Part shown: piece after piece, positions 52,787 through 60,766 of the stretch
How the letters are laid out: each line of letters opens with the position of its first letter
Position numbering within the stretch: the stretch's first letter is position 1
NCBI GenBank assembly: GCA_025916135.1
Contig: CP104793.1
Location: 4,315,001-4,379,000 of the forward strand
Length of the DNA stretch: 64,000 nt
Source of the DNA: Rhodobacteraceae bacterium D3-12
Lineage (GTDB): Bacteria > Pseudomonadota > Alphaproteobacteria > Rhodobacterales > Rhodobacteraceae
Direction: 5' to 3'
Position numbers and translations under genes: made by a program
Notes under the pieces: generated by a model
What the model saw: only the letters and a program-made list of their open reading frames with translations
Database searches by the model: none
Told to the model about the DNA's origin: nothing

Positions 52787-54051
52787 TACTCGACAAGGAT
52801 CGCAGACACGTCGTCGGGAAAGTCATGGTCATCTGCGAAATTGGCCAGCTTCCAGATCAGCGCATCGAGCAAGGCAGGGCCGGAGGTTTCGGCAAGCTCG
52901 CGCATGATGGCTTCCAACCCTTCTTCATCAAGTAGATCGCCAGTGGGAGAAGGGCATTCAACGATCCCGTCCGAGAACAGCAAAAGCCGGTCACCCGGTG
53001 TGAGGGTCGTTTCGAAAGCGTCATATTTTGCGTCCTGTATCAAGCCGACAGGAAGGCCGCCGGGCCCCTGTTGGGTGATCTCGCCGTTGCGACGTTGAAC
53101 GAGAGGGTGCGGGTGGCCCGCCTGTGCCATGCGCACGCGACCGGTTGAGAGGTTCAGATCGGCCAGAAGCAGCGTGAAGTAGTGCTCTGTCTCCATCTCT
53201 TCGAGGACCATCCGGTTGAGCCGTTCGATCACCAGTTCTGGCGCGACGGGACTAAACCCGCCTTGTTCGCAAGGCTCTAATGCGATGTTTTGCTCGGGAG
53301 AGGCGGAAGACAGGTAACCCGCCAACCGGGCGGTCATCAACGCCGAGCTGATCCCGTGGCCGGATACGTCGATAGAATACAGGCCGATTCGATCCGCGCT
53401 GATCGGGTAGAAACCAACAAGGTCGCCACCAACGTGGCCGCTGGATTGCAAAAGCAAGGAGACTGTGGCGCTATCAAAATCGCGATGACGTTCGGGGACG
53501 AGGGATTGTTGAAGTTTCTTGGCCTCTTGCAAGTCACTGTCGATCAGGTCGTAGACGGATTGCAGTTCGGCCAGTGTCGCGTTGACGAGGGCGTTCTTGT
53601 CGGTGAGTTCTCGCTCCATCCGCAAGATACGTTCGCCTGCGGTCAGGCGGGCGCGAAGCTCGATCGGGTTGACGGGTTTGGTCAGAAAGTCATCGGCGCC
53701 ATTGTCGAGACCTTCTGCGATTTCGCCTTTTTCCCGCTTGGAGGTGACAAGGATGAAATAGCCATAGCTGGACCGCTCCATCGCCCTGAATTCCTTGCAA
53801 AATTCAATGCCGTCCATGCCGGGCATCATCCAGTCGCTGACCACCAAATCGGGTTCGGTCTGATCGCATATCTTAAGCGCCTCATGGCCGGAGCCCGCTT
53901 CGAGAACATTGTAACCCCAACGGGAAAGATGGGTTTTTAACAAACGGCGTTGCAGCCGGCTGTCATCGACAACCAGCACAGTGCGCAGCGGGGCTTGGGC
54001 GCTTTGAGTCCCGGGGGCGGGACATGATTTTTGTTGGGACTGCTGCGTCAT
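52768..54051 (-). CDS. Receiver domain-PP2C (SpoIIE-type) phosphatase
   Basis: A 427-residue signalling protein. Residues about 22-145 form a response-regulator receiver (VLVVDDSRLQRRLL, phosphoacceptor Asp in LVVSDWMMPGMDG, and the Lys of FLTKPVNP). A coiled-coil linker follows (about 150-200). Residues about 205-427 are a PP2C/SpoIIE serine phosphatase (HVGGDLVGFYPIS, DVSGHGISSALM, LLFSDGIVE, DDVSAILVEY). Such proteins control partner-switching systems by dephosphorylating an anti-anti-sigma factor; RbaY of Rhodobacter capsulatus, which affects gene transfer agent production, has this layout. A divergent Hpt gene could supply the phosphoryl group. No RbaV/RbaW-like gene is in the window. 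The ATG at 54051 has a weak ribosome-binding site; a GTG at 54090 is an alternative. Confidence 0.9.
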   Translation of the reverse strand: MTQQSQQKSCPAPGTQSAQAPLRTVLVVDDSRLQRRLLKTHLSRWGYNVLEAGSGHEALKICDQTEPDLVVSDWMMPGMDGIEFCKEFRAMERSSYGYFILVTSKREKGEIAEGLDNGADDFLTKPVNPIELRARLTAGERILRMERELTDKNALVNATLAELQSVYDLIDSDLQEAKKLQQSLVPERHRDFDSATVSLLLQSSGHVGGDLVGFYPISADRIGLYSIDVSGHGISSALMTARLAGYLSSASPEQNIALEPCEQGGFSPVAPELVIERLNRMVLEEMETEHYFTLLLADLNLSTGRVRMAQAGHPHPLVQRRNGEITQQGPGGLPVGLIQDAKYDAFETTLTPGDRLLLFSDGIVECPSPTGDLLDEEGLEAIMRELAETSGPALLDALIWKLANFADDHDFPDDVSAILVEYQGPTT

Positions 54052-54108
54052 ATTTGCGGTGAGCCGCCTTGGGTTTTGCCTGTTTCGCACCCTATTGGCA
54101 GAGCAGGC

Positions 54109-54124
54109 TTAACATTGGATGAAC
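54109..54124. promoter_or_regulatory. CtrA-like site between phosphatase and Hpt genes
   Basis: TTAA-N7-TGAAC at 54109-54124 differs from the alphaproteobacterial CtrA consensus TTAA-N7-TTAAC at one position. It lies in the 179-base divergent promoter region of two phosphosignalling genes, where CtrA control would be expected in this group. Single-site visual match only. Confidence 0.28.
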
Positions 54125-54230
54125 TATAAAATCCTCTTTATTTTCATGAGGTTTTTGGTCGGCGGCAAAGTTTTGTAAAGGCCTGCTGCTTAGGGTTGAG
54201 GCCGCGTGCAAACAGCGGAGTCGGCTTGCG

Positions 54231-54563
54231 ATGATAGATTGGAGCAAAGTGAGTGAGCTTCACGATGAGATTGGCGAGGAGGATTTTGCCGAGGTGGTTG
54301 AGCTGTTTCTGGAAGAGGTGGACGGCACCATTCAGGAGTTGCGCGATGGGGTGGAGGAAGACCGGGTCGAGGCGTGTTTACACTTTTTGAAGGGCAGCGC
54401 GTTGAACTTGGGGTTTCGTGAATTTTCAACGCTTTGTGCTTCGGGTGAAGCCAGAGCGGCAGGGGGAGAGCCGGGCGCAGTGGACCTTGGAGAGGTGGTG
54501 GTTTGCTATGACCGGTCGAAAGAGCGATTTCTGTCGGAATTGCAGTCTCGGCTGGCTGCATGA
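54231..54563 (+). CDS. Hpt (histidine phosphotransfer) protein
   Basis: A 110-residue stand-alone Hpt domain. The phosphorylated histidine is His51 in CLHFLKGSALNLGF, the usual H-x-LKGSAxNLG motif. The rest is a predicted four-helix bundle, with an acidic first half (ELHDEIGEEDFAEVVELFLEEVDG). Hpt proteins carry phosphoryl groups between hybrid kinases and receivers; the divergent neighbour has a receiver domain and is a likely partner. Start at the ATG at 54231 without a strong ribosome-binding site. Confidence 0.9.
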   Translation: MIDWSKVSELHDEIGEEDFAEVVELFLEEVDGTIQELRDGVEEDRVEACLHFLKGSALNLGFREFSTLCASGEARAAGGEPGAVDLGEVVVCYDRSKERFLSELQSRLAA

Positions 54564-54879
54564 GCTTTGCGGCAACGCGAGGAGTGTTTGTAGGCAAAGC
54601 GAAATTATTGCCCCGCAAAGAGAAGCGGAGGCTGAACGCCGTTGGCGTATATCGCAGTTATTTTCAGGTTTTTTGCCGGATCACGGAAAGGATAGACGCA
54701 AAAGCCAGTAAATATCGCGATTTCAGGGAGTGTCGCAGGTAAAGCTTGCCAATTTCTAAACCCTGCGTTTTGCGATGGGTCGCGCGTGGCTTGGTCAAGC
54801 GCCTCAGCTTGGGGTCGGTGGCTTGCCCTGCGCCGGAAAACCGGATAATCGCGCCCTAACGAAATAAGAGGGTTACGTG
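54564..54879. other. Intergenic region upstream of argG
   Basis: These 316 bases have no gene I can support. A 60-codon frame beginning at 54560 overlaps the Hpt stop but has no recognisable features. The right half should hold the argG promoter; the ribosome-binding site AGAGGG is at 54867-54872. I see no repeats or RNA structures here. Confidence 0.6.
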
Positions 54880-56109
54880 ATGTCTGCGCCGAAGAAAGTT
54901 GTGCTGGCCTATTCCGGGGGCCTTGATACCTCGATCATCCTGAAATGGCTGCAAACCGAATATGGTTGCGAGGTGGTGACCTTCACCGCCGATCTGGGCC
55001 AGGGAGAGGAGCTTGAACCGGCGCGAGCGAAGGCGGAACTGCTTGGGATTAAACCGGAAAACATCTTTATCGAAGATGTGCGCGAAGAGTTCGTGCGTGA
55101 CTTTGTGTTCCCGATGTTTCGCGCCAATGCGCAGTATGAGGGGCTTTACCTGTTGGGCACGTCGATCGCGCGGCCCCTTATTTCCAAGCGTTTGATCGAG
55201 ATTGCCGAAGAGACCGGCGCGGATGCGGTGGCGCATGGCGCGACGGGCAAAGGCAATGATCAGGTGCGGTTCGAGCTGGCGGCCTATGCGTTGAACCCCG
55301 ATATCAAGGTGATCGCGCCGTGGCGGGAATGGGATTTGACCAGCCGCACCAAGCTGCTTGATTTTGCTGAGAAAAACCAGATTCCGATCGCCAAGGACAA
55401 GCGTGGGGAAGCGCCGTTTTCGGTTGATGCGAACCTGCTGCACACCTCGAGCGAGGGGAAGGTTTTGGAGGATCCGGCAGTCGATGCGCCGGACTATGTT
55501 TATCAGCGCACGGTCCACCCCGAGGATGCGCCGAACACGCCCGAATTTGTCGAAATCGGCTTTGAAAAAGGCGATGCGGTGAGCATCAATGGCGAGGCGA
55601 TGAGCCCTGCTAACATATTGACAAAGCTGAACGAATTGGGCGGCAAGCACGGGATTGGGCGGCTTGATCTGGTTGAGGGGCGCTTTGTCGGGATGAAGTC
55701 GCGCGGGATTTACGAAACACCCGGCGGCACCGTGTTGCTGGAAGCGCATCGCGGGATTGAAAGCATCACGATGGATCGCGGCGCGATGCATCTGAAGGAT
55801 CAGTTGATGCCGCAATACGCCGAGGCGATCTATAACGGGTTCTGGTACAGCCCGGAGCGCGAGATGCTTCAGGCGGCGATTGATCTGAGCCAGGAACATG
55901 TCACGGGGACCGTAAGGTTGAAGCTTTACAAAGGCTTGGCGCGCACGGTTGGCCGTTGGTCGGACCACTCGCTTTACTCGGAAGAGCATGTGACCTTCGA
56001 GGATGACGCAGGCGCATATGACCAGCAGGATGCGGCCGGGTTTATCCAGTTGAATGCGCTGCGGTTGAAGTTGATCGCGATGCGGAATCGGCGGCTTTCG
56101 GGCAAATAA
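54880..56109 (+). CDS. argG: Argininosuccinate synthase
   Basis: ArgG, 409 residues, joins citrulline and aspartate with ATP in arginine synthesis. The ATP-binding motif [15 protein letters not shown] is near the N terminus, followed by [17 protein letters not shown] and APWREWD. The start is the ATG at 54880, seven bases after AGAGGG; a GTG immediately before it is less well placed. It stands alone on the + strand. The right-hand neighbour is a repeat and the terminator of the exported-protein gene. Confidence 0.98.
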   Translation: MSAPKKVVLAYSGGLDTSIILKWLQTEYGCEVVTFTADLGQGEELEPARAKAELLGIKPENIFIEDVREEFVRDFVFPMFRANAQYEGLYLLGTSIARPLISKRLIEIAEETGADAVAHGATGKGNDQVRFELAAYALNPDIKVIAPWREWDLTSRTKLLDFAEKNQIPIAKDKRGEAPFSVDANLLHTSSEGKVLEDPAVDAPDYVYQRTVHPEDAPNTPEFVEIGFEKGDAVSINGEAMSPANILTKLNELGGKHGIGRLDLVEGRFVGMKSRGIYETPGGTVLLEAHRGIESITMDRGAMHLKDQLMPQYAEAIYNGFWYSPEREMLQAAIDLSQEHVTGTVRLKLYKGLARTVGRWSDHSLYSEEHVTFEDDAGAYDQQDAAGFIQLNALRLKLIAMRNRRLSGK

Positions 56110-56160
56110 TGCGCCCGTTTGTGGCCAAAGGTTAACGCCGAATCGGGGCCGGGAGCGGAG

Positions 56161-56181
56161 TGTATGACTCCCGGCTGCCGG
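56161..56181. repeat. Dispersed repeat, short inverted copy C
   Basis: TGTA followed by the reverse complement of CCGGCAGCCGGGAGTCA. Relative to the 39-bp copy B (39905-39943), it joins the first 17 bases directly to the trailing TACA, as if one internal unit were missing. GTTAAC-type sequences flank it on both sides. Confidence 0.75.
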
Positions 56182-56269
56182 TTTTTCGGAAAATCGCGAT
56201 TTTGCCAAAGGTTAACCGGGCGCGCGCCGTAAGCGTTGAAATCCGGTTAACAAGCAAGAAAAACCCCCC

Positions 56270-56303
56270 AAAAAAACCCACCGACGGACAGGCCGCCGAT
56301 GGG
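56270..56303 (-). terminator. Intrinsic terminator of the exported DUF7282 gene
   Basis: On the minus strand, an 11-base-pair stem (two G-U pairs; arms at 56293-56303 and 56277-56287) with a 5-base loop is followed by seven U residues (A7 at 56270-56276 on +). This is a textbook Rho-independent terminator 22 bases past the gene's stop. Confidence 0.88.
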
Positions 56304-56324
56304 TCAGTCGGGGAGTGGTGGTGC

Positions 56325-56738
56325 TTACTTCACAGTGATGGTTTTCATCACCAATTTGCCCTCGGGTTTGATCGGGCCGTCTTCTTTGGCGCCGAGGGTG
56401 TATTCGAAGATGCCGGTTTTCATCCCGCCCTGTTCGCTGTGAATCATCAGCATCAGCATGTCGCCGGCTGCTACCTCTTCAGTGAGGATCGCGGCGACAT
56501 CCATGTTTTCGCCCGCGCGGAGGGGGGCGTAGCCGACGACGGGGCCGGGCTTCATTTCGGCATTGGTGCGGTGCACGACCAGCCAGCCGTTTTCACCGGC
56601 CACAACCTTGGAGGCGCTGACGACGCCGTTGTCGACAGTTTGGTCGGTCGCCTCGACCATCGGGGCCATGCCGTGGGAAGCGGCGAAGGCGGTGGTGGCG
56701 GTGAGGGCGAGGGCGGCTGCGAGTTTGAGCGTTTTCAT
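56325..56738 (-). CDS. Exported protein with DUF7282-type domain
   Basis: A 137-residue secreted protein. The signal peptide is at residues 1-19 (MKTLKLAAALALTATTAFA). The mature part begins SHGMAPMVEATDQTVDNGVVSASKVVAGENGWLVVHR and ends GKLVMKTITVK, with several Met residues (DMLMLMIHSEQGGM). It resembles small beta-sandwich exported domains of the DUF7282 type. The Met/His content hints at metal or oxidant contact but no known metal site is clear. The ATG at 56738 follows AGGAGA. It has its own terminator and is probably monocistronic. Confidence 0.75.
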   Translation of the reverse strand: MKTLKLAAALALTATTAFAASHGMAPMVEATDQTVDNGVVSASKVVAGENGWLVVHRTNAEMKPGPVVGYAPLRAGENMDVAAILTEEVAAGDMLMLMIHSEQGGMKTGIFEYTLGAKEDGPIKPEGKLVMKTITVK

Positions 56739-56906
56739 AATGGGTCTCCTGTGTTGAACCGTGGCGCAGCGCGTTGAACGCCCGCCATTGACAGGAGTCA
56801 CGACGGGCGGTCGCGAAAAGTTTCAAACGGGTTGGTTTTTTTATTACCGGCGTCGCCTGTTTGGCGCGAGCGGACGGAAGATCGGGGGAGGAGGGTTTGG
56901 CCGCGC

Positions 56907-57326
56907 CTAAAACACGTACCAAGGCCGCGGTTTGGTGTAATTCTTGATCTTTCGGATTTTTCCGCTGTCGGGACGGACGGTGACACGCACTTTGTGCCCC
57001 ACCTTGGTTTCATGCAGCACATAGGGCAGGACATGGCCGATGACCGTGTCGCCGTGCTCTTCCAGCCAGAGATACTCAAAGCTCGTCGCGCGCATTCCCG
57101 CGCCGGAGGCATAGGCCTGACGGGTCTGGGGCAGCTTGTGGCGTTCCAGTTTGGAAACCGTGCCTTCGATCACTTCGCCGACCAGATTGACCCGCGCGCC
57201 CAGCGTTAGAAGGTCGAGCGCTGTTTGCAGGGTGGATTTCACAAGGCCGGGTGCAGCGCCGCGCGGGATGAATTCAGGGTGTCTGATGTCTTCGTCATGC
57301 ATGCGACGCGGCCTCGGCTTGCTCAT
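56907..57326 (-). CDS. Conserved hypothetical protein
   Basis: A 139-residue protein I do not recognise. It has a basic start (MSKPRPRR), an amphipathic helix region (VKSTLQTALDLLTLGARVNLVGEVIEG), then alternating strands (SFEYLWLEEHGDTVIGHVLPYVLHETKVGHKVRVTVRPDSGKIRKIKNYTKPRPWYVF). No signal peptide or membrane segment is visible. The start at 57326 is chosen because it clears the upstream gene by 25 bases; the ATG at 57302 (MHDEDIRHP) is a close alternative. Same direction as the sulfotransferase-like and aminotransferase genes, so it may belong to their operon. Confidence 0.6.
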   Translation of the reverse strand: MSKPRPRRMHDEDIRHPEFIPRGAAPGLVKSTLQTALDLLTLGARVNLVGEVIEGTVSKLERHKLPQTRQAYASGAGMRATSFEYLWLEEHGDTVIGHVLPYVLHETKVGHKVRVTVRPDSGKIRKIKNYTKPRPWYVF

Positions 57327-57351
57327 ATCGACCCAAGGTGGGCGAAACGCT

Positions 57352-58074
57352 TTAGATCTCGAGCTTATACCGTTTGAGGTGATCGTAATAGGGCAGGGCA
57401 AGCGCGGCGAGGTCGCCTGCTTCGCCGGAGAGGTCCGGCAGCGGCCCTTCGGCGCCTGCGGCGAATCCGGTGGAGCGGTGCACGGCGCCATACCAATGCG
57501 CGGCCCAGACGCCATCATCGGCGTGGCCGCCCGCAGGCCATGAGAGCATGGCGGGGGTCCAGTCGAGACCGAGCGCGGTGCAGAGGCGTTCAAGCATGGT
57601 CGCGGGATCGCGGCGGATGTCGGCGCTGTCGATGACGATGGGGGTCTGGCCCAGAGCGGTGACGTGATCGAAAAGTTCGGCCTGTTGGGTGAAGCCGATA
57701 TCGGTGAGCGTGGGCTTGTCATATTTCGCATTGAAGCTGGCGACGACGCGGGCGGGGTGGCGGATGAGGAAGACATTCTTGACCTGAGCCATCCAGTCAC
57801 GCGGCATGCCGGGGATCATATGCTGGGTCATGTGTTTTTGGTAGAAATGCGGCTTTTGGGCAGGAATAGAGCCTAATATCGCGGATTCGACTTCGGCGGG
57901 ATCTTGGGGTTGAGAGGCGAGGATTTCGGCGCGCATCGGGTGGTCGAGCCCGGTTTGCGCGAGGTAGGCCGCATAGAAGGGTTCATCGACCACCGCGCAG
58001 TCGGGGCGCGCGGCGAAGGCATACATCATGGCGGTGGAGAGATTGCGGGGGCCGGACCACATGGCGATGCGCAT
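57352..58074 (-). CDS. P-loop sulfotransferase-like protein
   Basis: A 240-residue cytoplasmic protein with sulfotransferase-fold features: an N-terminal PAPS-type loop (MRIAMWSGPRNLSTAMMYAF, with DEPFYAAYL after it) and a 3'-phosphate-like motif VFLIRHPARVVASFNAKY. Relatives are widespread and found next to, or fused to, class IV aminotransferases, including plant proteins named branched-chain aminotransferase-like. The upstream gene here is just such an aminotransferase, 40 bases away. The true reaction and substrate are unknown to me; a role in transferring sulfate or binding a nucleotide are both possible. Confidence 0.78.
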   Translation of the reverse strand: MRIAMWSGPRNLSTAMMYAFAARPDCAVVDEPFYAAYLAQTGLDHPMRAEILASQPQDPAEVESAILGSIPAQKPHFYQKHMTQHMIPGMPRDWMAQVKNVFLIRHPARVVASFNAKYDKPTLTDIGFTQQAELFDHVTALGQTPIVIDSADIRRDPATMLERLCTALGLDWTPAMLSWPAGGHADDGVWAAHWYGAVHRSTGFAAGAEGPLPDLSGEAGDLAALALPYYDHLKRYKLEI

Positions 58075-58114
58075 GGCGGGAACCTTTCATGGAAAATGGT
58101 GGGGTGACCCCACA

Positions 58115-59017
58115 TCAGGCTTGCGTGACAAGCTCCTTGTAGAGGGTGCGGAGGCGTTGGGTGAGGGGGCCCATCTCGCCGGTGCCGATCTGGCGACCGT
58201 CGATCGAGGCGACGGGGGTTTGGGCACCGAACGTGCCGGTGAGGAAGGCTTCATCCGCGCCGTAGGTGTCGACGAGGGAATAATTCCGTTCGTAAACGGG
58301 GATGTCGTTGGCGCGGCAGAGGTCGATCACCTTTTGGCGGGTGATTCCGTTCATGCAGTAATCGCCCGTCGAGGTCCAAACCGCGCCTTTGCGCACGATG
58401 AAGAAGTTACAGGCATTGGTGGTATTCACGAAGCCGTTCACGTCGAGCATTAGGGCTTCATCCGCGCCGGCCTTTTCGGCGGCGATGCAGGCGATGATGC
58501 AGTTGAGCTTGGAATGGGAGTTGAGCTTGGGGTCTTGGGTCATCGGCAGGCCGCGGATATGCGGCACGGTGGCAAGACGGATCGGGCGCGGGAGAGAGGG
58601 GCGCGAATGCTCCATGATGATGGTGACTGTCGGGCCTTGCTGGCTGAGCGAGGGGTGTTGGAAGGGACGGGTTTTGACGCCGCGTGTGACCATCAGGCGG
58701 GCATGGGCATCGGTGGTCATTTGATTGGCTGATTGCGTCTCTAACAAGGCGGAAACGACTTGTTCCCGTGTCGTGCCGATGTCGAGGTCGATGGCTTTGG
58801 CGGCCTCGAACAAGCGATCGAGGTGTTCGTCCATAAAGCTCCATTTACCATCATAAAGGCGCAGCCCCTCCCAGACGCCATCGCCGAGCATAAAGCCGCT
58901 ATCATAGACCGAGACGAGGGCTTCGGCCTTGGGGACGACGCGGCCGTTAAGCCAGATCAGGATTTCCTCGTTACGGGCGTCTTCTTCGGCTTGGTGGGTG
59001 GTGACGTGGTCGGTCAT
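58115..59017 (-). CDS. Class IV aminotransferase (branched-chain/D-amino-acid-type fold)
   Basis: A 300-residue PLP-enzyme of fold type IV. DSGFMLGDGVWEGLRLYDG and MDEHLDRLFEAAKAI open the domain, and Lys170 in SHSKLN is the likely PLP lysine. The family signature E-x-x-x-x-N-F/Y is nearly kept, but the leading Glu, which contacts the PLP ring nitrogen, is Thr199 here (NTTNACNFF). The rest of the signature (VWT, MNGITR) is intact. The N terminus has an extra 15-residue acidic start. Adjacent to a sulfotransferase-like gene, a conserved pairing. Start at 59017. It probably does not act as a standard branched-chain aminotransferase. Confidence 0.85.
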   Translation of the reverse strand: MTDHVTTHQAEEDARNEEILIWLNGRVVPKAEALVSVYDSGFMLGDGVWEGLRLYDGKWSFMDEHLDRLFEAAKAIDLDIGTTREQVVSALLETQSANQMTTDAHARLMVTRGVKTRPFQHPSLSQQGPTVTIIMEHSRPSLPRPIRLATVPHIRGLPMTQDPKLNSHSKLNCIIACIAAEKAGADEALMLDVNGFVNTTNACNFFIVRKGAVWTSTGDYCMNGITRQKVIDLCRANDIPVYERNYSLVDTYGADEAFLTGTFGAQTPVASIDGRQIGTGEMGPLTQRLRTLYKELVTQA

Positions 59018-59167
59018 TGGCGGCTCTCCTTTGATTGTACGCTAACGTGTTTTGCGGCGGTGCCAAGGGGTCACGGCGGCTCACTCATGCGTGACATTGA
59101 GTTTCATGGGATTGGCTGATGAGTTTTTGCGCGTCAGGCTGTTGGCAAGTTGTGAAAGGACTGTGCC

Positions 59168-59830
59168 ATGACCGTGAATATGCAAAATGTGAAACCGATA
59201 TTCCTGAGCCTGCTGATTGCCGTGGCTGTGATGCTGCAATGCGGGCGTGCAGAGGCGGGACCACGGGAGACGCTGGTGGTTGCTGGCGGGTGCTTTTGGT
59301 GTGTGGAAGCGGATTTCGAGAAGGTGAAGGGCGTGATCAAGGCCGAGAGCGGCTTTGCCGGTGGCAAGGTCAAGAACCCGACCTATAAGCAGGTGGTGCG
59401 CGGCGGGACCGGACATTACGAGGCGGTGAAGATCACCTTTGACGCTGGTAAGGTGAGCCGTGAGACGCTGCTTGGGATGTTCTTCCGCTCGGTCGATCCG
59501 ACGGATGCGGGCGGGCAGTTTTGTGACCGTGGGCAGAGCTATGCCACCGCGATTTTCGTCTCTAACGCTGCGGAAAAGGCGCTTGCCCAGAAGGTGAAGG
59601 CCGAGGCGCAAGCGGCGCTGGGTCAGAAGATTGTGACGCCGATTTTGAACGCCGCTCCGTTCTATCTCGCCGATGCGAGCCATCAGGATTATTACAAGGG
59701 CAAGAGCCTTGTTTTGACCCGTGGCGGGCCGAAATCGCAGGCCAGTGCGTATAAGTTTTATCGCAAGGGCTGTGGTCGTGACCAGCGGGTGAAGCAGCTT
59801 TGGGGTAGCGCGGCACCGTTTGCGGGGTAA
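59168..59830 (+). CDS. msrA: Peptide methionine sulfoxide reductase A (exported form)
   Basis: MsrA, 220 residues, reduces methionine-S-sulfoxide in proteins. The active-site motif GGCFWCVEADFEKV is present, followed by GHYEAVKITFD and FCDRGQSYATAIF. Residues about 10-30 (IFLSLLIAVAVMLQCGRAEA) form a signal peptide, so this copy works in the periplasm; a possible lipobox-like LQCG is imperfect. ASHQDYY near the C terminus is the substrate-binding part, and a late Cys (RKGCGRD) may be the resolving residue. The ATG at 59168 has AAGGA. It diverges from the aminotransferase gene. Confidence 0.94.
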   Translation: MTVNMQNVKPIFLSLLIAVAVMLQCGRAEAGPRETLVVAGGCFWCVEADFEKVKGVIKAESGFAGGKVKNPTYKQVVRGGTGHYEAVKITFDAGKVSRETLLGMFFRSVDPTDAGGQFCDRGQSYATAIFVSNAAEKALAQKVKAEAQAALGQKIVTPILNAAPFYLADASHQDYYKGKSLVLTRGGPKSQASAYKFYRKGCGRDQRVKQLWGSAAPFAG

Positions 59831-59872
59831 CGGGTGAGCGCGATGCGTGAGTAGCGCGCGCCATGCGCCGCA

Positions 59873-60742
59873 CTAAGCGTGGTTTTCGACCTCTTCCAGC
59901 GTGGGAATGGCATCGGCGGTGCCGGGGCGCGTGACCTGGATCGCGGCGGCGATGGCGGCGCGGTTCATCGCTTGTTCCGGGTTTAGACCCTGATCCAGCC
60001 CTGCGGCGACATATCCGATAAAACAATCGCCCGCGCCGGTGGTGTCGACAGCGGTGACGGGTTGGGCCGCGACGTCGATCGTGGTGCCGTTGAGTTGATC
60101 CATCCATGTGGCGCCCTTGGCCCCGCGGGTGATGAGCAAGTGAGGCACCGGGACATCGGCGAGCGTTGTCGCCATCGCCTTGGTCAGCTGTTGGGCTTCG
60201 ACCTCGTTCATCACCAAAAGGTCGGTGACGGGGAGCATCCGGCGCACGGCGTCGGCATCGAAGGGCGCGGCGGAATAGATCACATCAAGGCCACGCGATT
60301 TGGCGATTTCAGCGGCCTCGAACGTGAGGTTGGTTTCATTCTGCAGGATCAGCATGTCGCCGGTGCTGGCTGCGGAAAGAGTGGATTCCACCTGTGTTAG
60401 AGACTGTTCGTAGTTGGCACCGGGGAAGATCACGATGGCGTTTTCGCCCTGTGGATCGACAGTGATGATCGCATGGGCGGTGGGGGTTTCGAGCATCGAG
60501 ACATGGGCGGTATCAACGCCGAAGCCGCGCAGCTGTTGCACCGTCCAGAGGCCATCGCGGCCAATCGCACCGATGTGGATGACATTCGCCCCGGCCAGAG
60601 CCGCCGCGACCGATTGATTGGCCCCCTTGCCGCCCAGCCCGGTGGAATGGGCGGTGGCGGCCAGCGTTTCACCCGGCCCCGGCAGGTGCGGCACAGAGTA
60701 AAACAGATCGGCGTTGATCGAACCGAGATTATAGATCGTCAT
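59873..60742 (-). CDS. rbsK: Ribokinase (PfkB-family sugar kinase)
   Basis: A 289-residue PfkB-family kinase that phosphorylates ribose or a similar sugar. The N-terminal signature GLGGKGANQSVAAALAGA, the catalytic region DTTGAGDCFIGYVAAG (Asp base), and NEVEAQQLT are as in ribokinases. The ribokinase call is supported by the GGKGANQ segment, though related kinases share it. No ribose transporter is near. It is 24 bases downstream of the malic enzyme gene in the same direction. Confidence 0.88.
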   Translation of the reverse strand: MTIYNLGSINADLFYSVPHLPGPGETLAATAHSTGLGGKGANQSVAAALAGANVIHIGAIGRDGLWTVQQLRGFGVDTAHVSMLETPTAHAIITVDPQGENAIVIFPGANYEQSLTQVESTLSAASTGDMLILQNETNLTFEAAEIAKSRGLDVIYSAAPFDADAVRRMLPVTDLLVMNEVEAQQLTKAMATTLADVPVPHLLITRGAKGATWMDQLNGTTIDVAAQPVTAVDTTGAGDCFIGYVAAGLDQGLNPEQAMNRAAIAAAIQVTRPGTADAIPTLEEVENHA

Positions 60743-60766
60743 GAACGCCCTCCCAAGGGGCGGAGC

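Noticed and set aside
54560-54742. 60-codon frame starting in an ATGA overlap with the Hpt stop
   Set aside because: The overlap is attractive, but the product is a basic sequence without features and there is no ribosome-binding site; I leave the region as non-coding.
54856-56208. 450-codon frame antisense to argG
   Set aside because: Arg/His-rich low-quality composition and complete overlap with a certain gene.
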